DNA of 64,000 nt from RGIG3077 sp964490175 (GTDB lineage Bacteria; Bacillota; Clostridia; Oscillospirales; Ruminococcaceae), in assembly GCA_964490175.1 (NCBI GenBank), contig CAZBAI010000003.1, positions 24,139 to 88,138 of the forward strand, given 5' to 3'. How positions within the stretch are numbered: the first letter of the stretch is position 1; the number at the start of each line of letters is the position of its first letter. The translations under genes were made by a program, and so were the position numbers. Below are positions 34,263 to 41,458 of the stretch, one piece after another. The notes under the pieces were generated by a model, which was not told the DNA's origin, did not search any database, and saw only the letters and a list, made by a program, of their open reading frames with translations.

Positions 34263-35600
34263 TCACGGTGCGGTCGTTGTTGTAAAAATTTCGGAAACCT
34301 CAAAGGTTGTCTGTTCCGTCTGCAAAGTTGTCGTTGCAGGAACAGTCGTAACAACAGATGTTGTCGTTGCGGGAACGGTCACGGCAGACGTTGTTTCGGT
34401 GACTTTTGCTGTTGTTTCTTTCGTGGTTGCCGATGTATGAGCGCTTGTAGATGTAGGCTTTGCGGTCGTTGTAACGGCAGTTGTAACAGTCGTGGTTTCG
34501 TCGGGCTTGGTTTGCTGTGTGTTTATACAATCGATAATTTCGGCAAGCTGTCTGAAAATCGCAAGGCTTTGCACATCATCGGGATTAAGCCCGGTCATGA
34601 TTGTAAGTACAAAAGGACTTTCGGCATACACTATCGCACAGGCGTGCAAATTTCTTGTTGAGCTTTGACAGCCGTATTTTTCCGCAACTTCATATTGCGG
34701 CAGTGCATAGCCGATTTGCAAATCGTAGTCGCAGCTTGTCAGCAAACTGCGCAGATATGCGCCCTGCTCGGTTTGGCAATATCCGTATATATCTTTAAAA
34801 TATGTGCGCATTTCATTTGATGAAACCTTGCGGTAATTAAGTCCCCTGCCGAGCTTGGTTGTCAGCCCCAAGCCGGAGGTCATATCGTTGAAGCCCTGCC
34901 AGCCGCAGTTTTGAAACAATATATTATATGCTGTATTGTCGCTGAAAACAATCGTACGGTAGATGAGATATTCAACCGAAAAAGCCGTACCGACAGGCAT
35001 ATTGTCGATTCTGCCGCTGTAACCGTTTACAGAAGATGAAGTCATCACAAATTCTTTATCAAGCTCAATTCCGCTCGAAAGCAGCATTTTGCAGTACGGC
35101 GCTTTTATCGTAGAACATGAATTATAGCGCTTATCGCCGTTGTATGATATGCAAATGCCTTTTTCAAGATTCTCGTAAGTGAACGAAACCGTGTTGCGGT
35201 AAGGATACATAATGTTGTTTAAATCCGCCATTAAAGCGGCATATTCATCATTTTCACGCACAATTCCGCTAAGAGTAAAATCCAAAGTCGATTTCGCCGG
35301 AACAGTTGTCATAACAACGCTTTGCGGCACTTGCGAAAAGGTGGTGACAGCCGACGTTAAATCGGTCGATACGGTTGTCGTCTGCGCCGATGTTGTCGTA
35401 GTTGCAAGAGATGTCGTGGTTTTAACGGTCGATGCCGATGTTGTTACAGTCGTCTGCGCAAACGTCTGCGCAGCCGAATCGGCAACCGAGGAAACCTGCG
35501 CAAATGCATCGGTGCTGTTTCCGTCATTTTTGCAGGAAACGGCGCTTAATGCGAATATAATGCACACCGCAGCCACAGCCGCCGTTTTAAAATAATTCAT
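34263..35600 (-). CDS. Lipoprotein with class A beta-lactamase-like domain and Thr-rich flanks
   Basis: 445 residues from the ATG at 35600, with AGGAAA 11 bases upstream. A lipobox LSAVSC places the lipidated cysteine at residue 23. A Thr/Ser/Val-rich linker (about 30-90) precedes a serine beta-lactamase-like domain with STIK (the S-x-x-K nucleophile motif) in YNSCSTIKAPY and SDN in VFSDNTAYNIL. A KTG-type triad is not clearly visible, and the Glu166 loop could not be identified, so it may be a peptidase or transpeptidase-like enzyme rather than a drug-hydrolysing lactamase. The last ~70 residues are again Thr/Val-rich and end at TTTTAP without an anchor. Confidence 0.75.
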   Translation of the reverse strand: MNYFKTAAVAAVCIIFALSAVSCKNDGNSTDAFAQVSSVADSAAQTFAQTTVTTSASTVKTTTSLATTTTSAQTTTVSTDLTSAVTTFSQVPQSVVMTTVPAKSTLDFTLSGIVRENDEYAALMADLNNIMYPYRNTVSFTYENLEKGICISYNGDKRYNSCSTIKAPYCKMLLSSGIELDKEFVMTSSSVNGYSGRIDNMPVGTAFSVEYLIYRTIVFSDNTAYNILFQNCGWQGFNDMTSGLGLTTKLGRGLNYRKVSSNEMRTYFKDIYGYCQTEQGAYLRSLLTSCDYDLQIGYALPQYEVAEKYGCQSSTRNLHACAIVYAESPFVLTIMTGLNPDDVQSLAIFRQLAEIIDCINTQQTKPDETTTVTTAVTTTAKPTSTSAHTSATTKETTAKVTETTSAVTVPATTTSVVTTVPATTTLQTEQTTFEVSEIFTTTTAP

Positions 35601-35822
35601 CGTAATAATGTTTCCTCTCTCCACTGTTTTGCGAACATTGTCTGTATTTCTGTATATATGTCGCCTTAATGCACAAAAATATGCATATTAAATTATAGAG
35701 GAAATTGAAGAACGTTTTGTTAATTTTTTGATAATTTTAATATTGTGCATATAGAAATATACAGCATGAACAACTTGAAAATCCGCCGAATTTTACAATA
35801 ATAAAAAAGGCTGAAAAAGTGC

Positions 35823-35851
35823 TTGACTTTTGAGAAAGGTTGTGTTATTAT
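35823..35851 (+). promoter_or_regulatory. Promoter of the rpmG-secE-nusG-rplK-rplA operon
   Basis: TTGACT (35823-35828), 17 bases, TATTAT (35846-35851), with TGT just before the -10 making it an extended -10 as well. The stretch 35601-35822 upstream is A/T-rich and shows nothing else I can recognise. Confidence 0.8.
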
Positions 35852-35857
35852 ATAGAT

Positions 35858-36034
35858 ACCTCTTTGAGGTCTATTTTTTTGTGCCCTTTTTTACGGTATG
35901 CAATAATGTGGGCGCACATTAAAAGAAAAGGCCTTTCGGCGCAAAATCTGTCGCCATAGAGGGAGGCAAATTCAAGCAGGCAACGTGTTTTTTAAAAACG
36001 GCGTTTGCCCAAATCAAAATAGGAGGTGCCGAGA
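35858..36034 (+). other. Long leader of the ribosomal/nusG operon
   Basis: About 175 transcribed bases without a gene. ACCTC-TTT-GAGGT (35858-35870) followed by CTATTTTTTT forms a small terminator-like hairpin at the very start. Further on, short complementary segments (GGCG and CGCC near 35937-35955) may fold. The leader ends in AGGAGGTG at 36021. Such a leader could carry attenuation or autoregulation, but I cannot assign it to a known class. Confidence 0.4.
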
Positions 36035-36184
36035 TTGAGAGTAAAAATCATTATGGCTTGCACGGAGTGCAAACAGCGCAACTACTGCACAAAGAAGAAC
36101 AAGAAGAATGACCCTGACAGACTTGAAATGAACAAATATTGCAAGTTCTGCAAGAAGCATACTCTGCACAGGGAAACAAAGTAA
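36035..36184 (+). CDS. rpmG: 50S ribosomal protein L33
   Basis: 49 residues, too short for many gene finders. Translation from the TTG at 36035 gives MRVKIIMACTECKQRNY, the standard L33 start; AGGAGGTG lies at 36021-36028. The ATG at 36053 would remove the conserved first six residues. Cysteine pairs CTEC (9, 12) and CKFC (36, 39) make it the zinc-binding form. The C-terminus HTLHRETK is typical. It is the first gene of the operon, 16 bases before secE. Confidence 0.95.
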   Translation: MRVKIIMACTECKQRNYCTKKNKKNDPDRLEMNKYCKFCKKHTLHRETK

Positions 36185-36200
36185 GCTGAGGGGAGTAATT

Positions 36201-36479
36201 ATGGCAAAAAACAACAAAAATGATGTCAAAGCTGCAGAAAGCTCCGCCAAAGCCGAAAAGAAAGACAAGTCCAAAAAGGCTAAACAGCCGGGTAAGGTAA
36301 AACAGTATTTCAAAGACTTGAAGGCCGAGCTTAAAAAGGTCGTTTGGCCAACCAAGGCGCAGGTCATCAACAACACCGGCGTTGTTTTGGCAACGATGAT
36401 TATTTTAGGCTTGTTTGTAGGCGGTCTTGATGCAATTTTCTCGGGCGCACTTAAGTTTTTAATGAGCTTAGGCGGCTGA
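36201..36479 (+). CDS. secE: Preprotein translocase subunit SecE
   Basis: 92-residue small subunit of the Sec translocon. A basic, Lys/Ala-rich N-terminal ~35 residues precede the conserved YFKDLKAELKKVVWPTKAQV amphipathic motif and a single transmembrane helix (GVVLATMIILGLFVGGLDAIF). GAGGGGAG precedes the ATG. Gene order rpmG-secE-nusG is standard. Confidence 0.96.
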   Translation: MAKNNKNDVKAAESSAKAEKKDKSKKAKQPGKVKQYFKDLKAELKKVVWPTKAQVINNTGVVLATMIILGLFVGGLDAIFSGALKFLMSLGG

Positions 36480-36523
36480 TTTAACTTTGACACAACAAGC
36501 AATTCCGTATATGGAGGTTCAAA

Positions 36524-37048
36524 ATGTCTGATTCAGCAAAATGGTATGTGGTTCATACCTATTCCGGATATGAGAACAAGGTTGCTCAGAATATCGAAAA
36601 GGTTGTCGAAAACAGAAATCTTCACGAGCTTATTCCGGAGGTAAGGATACCCACGGAAACGGTAACCGAAATTTCCGACACAAAAACCCGTGATGTTGAG
36701 CGTAAGCTTTTTCCGGGATATGTACTTGTAAAAATGATATTGACTGATGAATCGTGGTACATTGTAAGAAATACACGTGGCGTAACGGGCTTTGTCGGTC
36801 CGGCATCCAAGCCGATTCCGCTTACCGAAGCCGAGGTTGCCGCACTCGGAGTTGACACAAAGAGTGTTGTCGTCAACTTTGCCGTAGGTGACAGCGTTCG
36901 TATTTCGGGAACAGCTATGGATGGAATGGTCGGTATCGTTCAGGAAATAAATCTTGACGATTCAACAGTCAGCGTACTCATTTCAATGTGGGGAAGAGAA
37001 ACCCCCACGACCTTGCCGATAAATCAGGTCGTCAAGGTAGACGCATAA
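36524..37048 (+). CDS. nusG: Transcription termination/antitermination factor NusG
   Basis: 174 residues. The N-terminal NGN domain starts with AKWYVVHTYSGYENKVAQNI and contains LFPGYVLVKM; the C-terminal KOW domain has FAVGDSVRISGTAMDGMVGIV. It binds RNA polymerase and modulates pausing and termination. GGAGG lies seven bases before the ATG. Confidence 0.97.
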   Translation: MSDSAKWYVVHTYSGYENKVAQNIEKVVENRNLHELIPEVRIPTETVTEISDTKTRDVERKLFPGYVLVKMILTDESWYIVRNTRGVTGFVGPASKPIPLTEAEVAALGVDTKSVVVNFAVGDSVRISGTAMDGMVGIVQEINLDDSTVSVLISMWGRETPTTLPINQVVKVDA

Positions 37049-37099
37049 AACAAATTTTTTTCGTCAGAAAAATTCTGACTTTCAGGAGGTTTATCAATT

Positions 37100-37525
37100 A
37101 TGGCTCAGAAAGTTGTAGGCTTTATCAAGCTGCAAATCCAAGCAGGTAAAGCAACACCTGCACCGCCTGTAGGTCCCGCACTCGGACAGCACGGCGTAAA
37201 TATTATGGCTTTCACAAAAGAATTTAACGAGCGCACAAAGAATGATATGGGTCTTGTAATTCCCGTTGTCATCACAGTATATGCAGACCGTTCGTTTACA
37301 TTTGTAACCAAAACACCCCCCGCAGCAGTACTCATCAAAAAGGCTTGCGGTATCGACAGCGGTTCGGGCGTGCCCAACAAGACAAAGGTTGCAAAGATCA
37401 CATCAGAGCAGGTCAGAAAAATTGCAGAGCAGAAAATGCCCGACCTTAACGCTTCCAGCGTTGAAACTGCAATGAGCATGATCGCAGGCACAGCACGCTC
37501 AATGGGCGTAGTAGTAGAAGACTAA
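37100..37525 (+). CDS. rplK: 50S ribosomal protein L11
   Basis: 141 residues with the conserved GFIKLQIQAGKATPAPPVGP start and the rRNA-binding C-terminal domain (KIAEQKMPDLNASSVETAMSMI...GTARSMGVVVED). AGGAGG precedes the ATG. A small hairpin, GTCAGAA (37063-37069) / TTCTGAC (37073-37079), lies just upstream of the ribosome binding site and might take part in control by L1, as in other bacteria; that is speculation. Confidence 0.97.
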   Translation: MAQKVVGFIKLQIQAGKATPAPPVGPALGQHGVNIMAFTKEFNERTKNDMGLVIPVVITVYADRSFTFVTKTPPAAVLIKKACGIDSGSGVPNKTKVAKITSEQVRKIAEQKMPDLNASSVETAMSMIAGTARSMGVVVED

Positions 37526-37581
37526 TTTCAAATCTGTGGGAGGAAAATTCCGTTATTACCACATTAGGAGGATAATTATAA

Positions 37582-38280
37582 ATGAAACACGGCAAGAAAT
37601 ATGCTGACGGCCTTAAAAAGGTTGAAACTGGAAAATTTTACGAGCCTGTTGAAGCTCTCGGACTTGTCTGCGAGCTTGCAAAGGCAAAATTTGATGAAAC
37701 AGTCGAAGTTCATATTCGCCTCGGCGTTGATTCACGTCACGCTGACCAGCAGGTAAGAGGCGCTGTTGTTCTTCCCAACGGCACAGGTAAATCCGTAAGA
37801 GTAATGTGCTTCTGCAAAGAGGACAAATATGAAGCTGCAAAAGCTGCCGGAGCCGAGTATGTCGGCGGTATGGATTATGTCGAGAAAATTCAGAAAGAAG
37901 GCTGGATGGATTTCGACGTTGTAATCGCTTCCCCCGATATGATGGGTATTGTAGGACGTCTTGGTAAGGTTCTCGGTCCTCGTGGCTTGATGCCTAACCC
38001 CAAGGCAGGTACAGTTGCTCCCGATGTTGCAAAGGCTGTTACCGAAGCTAAGGCAGGTAAGATCGAATACCGTCTTGATAAGACAAACATCATTCACTGC
38101 CCCATCGGCAAGGCTTCATTCGGTGCTGAAAAGCTCGATGAAAACTTCACAACACTGCTTCAGGCAGTTGTTAAGGCTAAGCCTGCCGCCGCTAAGGGAA
38201 CATATATCCGTTCCTGCACGGTTGCTTCGACAATGGGTTGCGGTATCCCCGTTTCAACAACAAAGTTCATTGCGGGCTAA
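37582..38280 (+). CDS. rplA: 50S ribosomal protein L1
   Basis: 232 residues; conserved segments include MKHGKKYADGLKKVE, LPNGTGKSVRVMCF and GRLGKVLGPRGLMPNPKAGT. It binds 23S rRNA and in many bacteria represses its own operon by binding the mRNA. AGGAGG precedes the ATG. The operon ends here at a strong terminator; rplJ and rplL, which commonly follow, are not in this window. Confidence 0.97.
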   Translation: MKHGKKYADGLKKVETGKFYEPVEALGLVCELAKAKFDETVEVHIRLGVDSRHADQQVRGAVVLPNGTGKSVRVMCFCKEDKYEAAKAAGAEYVGGMDYVEKIQKEGWMDFDVVIASPDMMGIVGRLGKVLGPRGLMPNPKAGTVAPDVAKAVTEAKAGKIEYRLDKTNIIHCPIGKASFGAEKLDENFTTLLQAVVKAKPAAAKGTYIRSCTVASTMGCGIPVSTTKFIAG

Positions 38281-38299
38281 ATTTTAAAGCAAAACGATT

Positions 38300-38333
38300 A
38301 AGGCACTTTTGAAAAAATCAAAAGTGCCTTTTT
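38300..38333 (+). terminator. Terminator of the ribosomal operon
   Basis: AAGGCACTTTTGA (38300-38312) pairs perfectly with TCAAAAGTGCCTT (38318-38330), followed by Ts to 38333. Confidence 0.9.
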
Positions 38334-38386
38334 GTGTGTAAAAATGCAAATCGACAAAAATGTGCAGACAGCATTTAAACGGCAAA

Positions 38387-38815
38387 TCATAACGCTTTAA
38401 ACATCTCGATATGTTCGCAGTGTTCTTCAAAATAAACCTTTCCACGGCATTCATATCCGAGCTTTGCATAAAATCCTTTGGCAACGCTTTGGGCGGAAAG
38501 GACAAATTCGACAAAATCAAAGTTTTTGACCGCAAATCTTTCCATTTCTCTCACAATAAACGTGCCGACATTTTTGCCCCGGTATTCCTCAACCACAGCG
38601 ATTCTGCCGATGTGACATTTTTTATTTTCGTCAACATAAGTTCTTCCGCAACCGATCAGCTTATCACCTTCAAACACAGCCGCATGATAAGCATACGCAT
38701 CAATATCGTCAAATTCTTCTTTAAAATGCTGTTCGATTTCAAAAACAATGTGCCGAATTTTCACGGCATATTCATATATTTCCCGACTGTTTGCGATTTT
38801 TATACTGTAAGCCAT
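38387..38815 (-). CDS. GNAT family acetyltransferase
   Basis: 142 residues of the GNAT fold. The acetyl-CoA loop is seen in IGRIAVVEEYRGKNVGTFIV (R/Q-x-x-G-x-A/G-like), followed by GFYAKLGYECRGK near the end. Substrate unknown. It lies five bases after the stop of the amino-acid ABC ATPase gene, so it is probably the last gene of that transcript, but a functional link is not evident. Confidence 0.85.
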   Translation of the reverse strand: MAYSIKIANSREIYEYAVKIRHIVFEIEQHFKEEFDDIDAYAYHAAVFEGDKLIGCGRTYVDENKKCHIGRIAVVEEYRGKNVGTFIVREMERFAVKNFDFVEFVLSAQSVAKGFYAKLGYECRGKVYFEEHCEHIEMFKAL

Positions 38816-38820
38816 ATGTT

Positions 38821-39609
38821 TTAAAGTACCTTGCTCAAAAACTCTTTAAGGCGTGGATTTTGCGGATTTGAGAAAAATTCCTCCGGCGGCCTGTCCTCAA
38901 CGATTTTTCCGCCGTCCATAAACAAAATCCTGCTGCCGACTTCTCTGGCAAAGCCCATTTCATGCGTTACCACAACCATCGTCATACCCGTATCGGCGAT
39001 TTCTTTCATCAAAAGCAAAACTTCGCCGACCAATTCGGGATCAAGCGCACTTGTCGGCTCATCAAAAAGTATCACATCGGGATTCATCGCAAGAGAACGT
39101 GCGATTGCAATTCTCTGCTTTTGCCCGCCCGAAAGCGACGACGGATATTGGTCGGCTTTGTCGGAAAGTCCAACCCTTTCAAGCAGCCTAAGCGCATTTT
39201 GACGTGCATTTTCGACAATTTCTTTTTTTGTCGTCACAGTTTTATCTTTATGAAAAAGCGCCTTGATTCGTGCTTTTCTCGTTTCTTTAAGGGCAATATG
39301 CACGGGTGCAAGCATTATATTTTGCAAAACCGTCTTATTATTAAATAGATTAAACTGCTGAAAAACCATTCCGATATGGCGGCGATGCTTGTTGATATCG
39401 ACTTTCATATCGGCAATATTCTCACCGTTAAATATAATTTGACCGCCGCTTGGATCTTCCATACAGTTAAGGCAGCGCAAAAACGTGGACTTGCCACTGC
39501 CCGAAGGTCCTATTACAACAACCTTTTCGCCTTTTTCAATGGTCAGGGAAATGTCGTTCAAAACAGTAAGTTTTCCGTATTTTTTGGTAAGGTTAATTAC
39601 GTCTATCAC
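38821..39609 (-). CDS. Polar amino-acid ABC transporter ATPase
   Basis: 262 residues with Walker A GPSGSGKST (34-42), signature LSGGQKQRIAIARSLA and Walker B VILFDEPTSALDPE. The family resembles GlnQ/HisP. Compared with GlnQ it carries an insert of about 25 residues (KARIKALFHKDKTVTTKKEI) before the signature. The start codon overlaps the permease gene by 17 bases. It energises uptake of an amino acid bound by the lipoprotein at 40382-41245. Confidence 0.93.
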   Translation of the reverse strand: MIDVINLTKKYGKLTVLNDISLTIEKGEKVVVIGPSGSGKSTFLRCLNCMEDPSGGQIIFNGENIADMKVDINKHRRHIGMVFQQFNLFNNKTVLQNIMLAPVHIALKETRKARIKALFHKDKTVTTKKEIVENARQNALRLLERVGLSDKADQYPSSLSGGQKQRIAIARSLAMNPDVILFDEPTSALDPELVGEVLLLMKEIADTGMTMVVVTHEMGFAREVGSRILFMDGGKIVEDRPPEEFFSNPQNPRLKEFLSKVL

Positions 39610-40300
39610 TTTTGCGCAAACTCCTTTCCATAAACTTAATGCCGATACTGATAATCAAAACTATCACGATATAAAACATCGCCATGATAAGATACGGCAC
39701 CATAAATTCATAGTTGTTCGAGCCGATGTATCTGAATGCGTTGTATAAATCAACCGCACCGACAAATGAAACGACCGAGGTTTCCTTTATGAGAGAAATC
39801 AATTCGTTGCCGATTGTGGGAAGAATATTCTTCACTGCCTGAGGAACAACTATTTTTATCATGGCGGCGCTGTAACTGAGTCCAAGCGCCCTTGCCGCTT
39901 CAAGCTGACCCGAATCTACGGAATTTATGCCGGCACGCATTGTTTCGGAAAGATAAGCGCCGCTGTTTAAGCCGAAAATGATTATGCAGGTAGTAAGAGA
40001 GGAAACCGTAACCCCCATCAACGGAAAAAGCACATAATATCCGACGAGAAGCTGCACAACTATCGGAGTGCCCCTGAAAAACGAAGCATAGATTCGGCAT
40101 ATTTTATCGAGAATTTTCGGCAATATTCTGTATTTCGGCATAACCCGAATCACGGCGATTACAACGCCTATCACAATCCCTATCATCAGACCGATAATTG
40201 CGATTGTAAGAGTGTTTTTCAAGCCCTCAAACACTCTTGTATTTCCGCCCTGACGCCATGAATTGACAAAGGCTTCCCATTTGATGTTGAATTTTCCCAT
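39593..40300 (-). CDS. Polar amino-acid ABC transporter permease
   Basis: 235-residue HisM/GlnP-type permease with about five hydrophobic segments. The family signature is seen in FRGTPIVVQLL and in the EAA loop EAARALGLSYSAAMIKIVVPQA. The N-terminus has a short amphipathic segment before the first helix. GAAAGG lies upstream, just after an intercistronic hairpin that may keep permease levels below those of the binding protein. Confidence 0.93.
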   Translation of the reverse strand: MGKFNIKWEAFVNSWRQGGNTRVFEGLKNTLTIAIIGLMIGIVIGVVIAVIRVMPKYRILPKILDKICRIYASFFRGTPIVVQLLVGYYVLFPLMGVTVSSLTTCIIIFGLNSGAYLSETMRAGINSVDSGQLEAARALGLSYSAAMIKIVVPQAVKNILPTIGNELISLIKETSVVSFVGAVDLYNAFRYIGSNNYEFMVPYLIMAMFYIVIVLIISIGIKFMERSLRKSDRRN

Positions 40301-40315
40301 TTTTAAAACCTTTCA

Positions 40316-40363
40316 AAAAGCAGCACAGCCCTGCCCGCAAAACACGGACAGGGTTAAGCTTTT
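40316..40363 (-). other. Intercistronic stem-loop between the binding protein and permease genes
   Basis: AAAAGC (40316-40321) with GCTTTT (40358-40363) and an inner GCCCTGCCCG / CGGACAGGGT stem form a long imperfect hairpin; on the minus strand a T run closes it. It probably acts as a partial terminator or 3'-end stabiliser. Confidence 0.5.
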
Positions 40364-40381
40364 ATCAAACCTTAGTTGACC

Positions 40382-41245
40382 TTAGTTGACCTTGTTCATA
40401 GCCTGAGCTATGCAATTGGCGGGAGCAGCATCAATGATAACGTATTTTACGCCGCCGTTAAGCATATCCTGAACAGCCAAAGCGCCTGAGCCGTAGCCCT
40501 TTGAGGTTGCGGTAAGACCGTCAAATCCCCAATCCGCATCGCCGTCGATGAAAAGCTCGCCGGTTGTTCCGGTTTGTGCGCCGATATAATCGGATTCTTT
40601 CAGCTGATTGAGAACGGCTACAACATCATCTGCGGTTTTGCAATCATCAAATGCGGTTTCGGAGCCTTTAACCACAACACACTGCGATGCGCCGTAGTAA
40701 GAATCGGAAAAAGTAACAAATGCGGTGCGCTGCTCGTTTACGGTAAGACCTGCCATGGCAATATCACCGTAACCTGCGTCGATATTTGAACATACAGATT
40801 CAAATTCAACGTTTTTGATTACAAGCTCTTTTCCGAGTTTTTCAGCCAAAGCTGCGGCAATTTCCATATCAACGCCGTAATATTTATCGCCCTCCATATA
40901 TTCAAAAGGCTTAAACTCGGCATTGGTGACAACAACAAGCTGATCTTTCGATGAATCTTCATCTGCCGAAACAACAGCCTTGGGCGTGCCCTCGCCGAAA
41001 TTGTTTTCGAGAATTTCATCAAATGTACCGTTTGATTTGATTTCGGCAATAAAATCGTTTACAGCCGCAAGCAATTCGGGGTCATCCTTTGCAACACCGA
41101 AAGCATATTCTTCCTCGGTGAGTGCGATATCGATAACCTTTACGGCAGGTGTTCCGTCAGCGGATTTTTCATCATCCTTGCCACAGGCGGCAAACGCCGT
41201 TACAGACAGTGTAAGTGCGCAAAACAAAGATATAAGCTTTTTCAT
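40382..41245 (-). CDS. Amino-acid ABC transporter substrate-binding lipoprotein, apparently circularly permuted
   Basis: 287 residues with a lipobox FAAC (lipid at Cys21). Residues about 103-287 (LVVVTNAEFKPFEYMEGD, ending VIIDAAPANCIAQAMNKVN) match the first and middle parts of GlnH/FliY-type binding proteins. The protein stops where such proteins normally continue into their last ~50 residues. That last segment is found instead near the N-terminus, residues 35-84 (VKVIDIALTEEEYAFGVAKD ... FDEILENNFG). A ~18-residue linker (85-102) joins the old end to the old start. The fold should still close because both termini lie near each other in this family. It has its own consensus promoter. Confidence 0.85.
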   Translation of the reverse strand: MKKLISLFCALTLSVTAFAACGKDDEKSADGTPAVKVIDIALTEEEYAFGVAKDDPELLAAVNDFIAEIKSNGTFDEILENNFGEGTPKAVVSADEDSSKDQLVVVTNAEFKPFEYMEGDKYYGVDMEIAAALAEKLGKELVIKNVEFESVCSNIDAGYGDIAMAGLTVNEQRTAFVTFSDSYYGASQCVVVKGSETAFDDCKTADDVVAVLNQLKESDYIGAQTGTTGELFIDGDADWGFDGLTATSKGYGSGALAVQDMLNGGVKYVIIDAAPANCIAQAMNKVN

Positions 41246-41298
41246 AAAATTTTAAATTCCTTTCTTCTTTTGTTGATATTTATTCAAAACCGCTTTTT

Positions 41299-41327
41299 AT
41301 TATATCATTGCGGCAAATCAAAGTCAA
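41299..41327 (-). promoter_or_regulatory. Promoter of the amino-acid transporter operon
   Basis: On the minus strand, TTGACT (41327-41322), 17 bases, TATAAT (41304-41299). The start codon lies about 55 bases further. Confidence 0.8.
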
Positions 41328-41403
41328 CGCTTTTTTTCAATATAAAGTGTAAATAAACTCAAAAAATGCATAATTATTCACAAAAATTTGCCGCCGCAGA
41401 CAG

Positions 41404-41447
41404 AAAAAAGTGCCTTGAAGCCGAATTGTTGTAAAGCTTCAAGGCAA
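41404..41447 (-). terminator. Terminator after the SSS symporter gene
   Basis: On the minus strand, GCCTTGAAGC (41445-41436) pairs with GCTTCAAGGC (41421-41412), then AC and six Ts. Confidence 0.85.
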
Positions 41448-41458
41448 AATATCATATT

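Noticed and set aside
34263..35600. Acquired antibiotic-resistance gene
   Set aside because: The domain is lipid-anchored, Thr-flanked and lacks a clear third active-site motif, with base composition and style like its neighbours; a native wall-related role is more likely.
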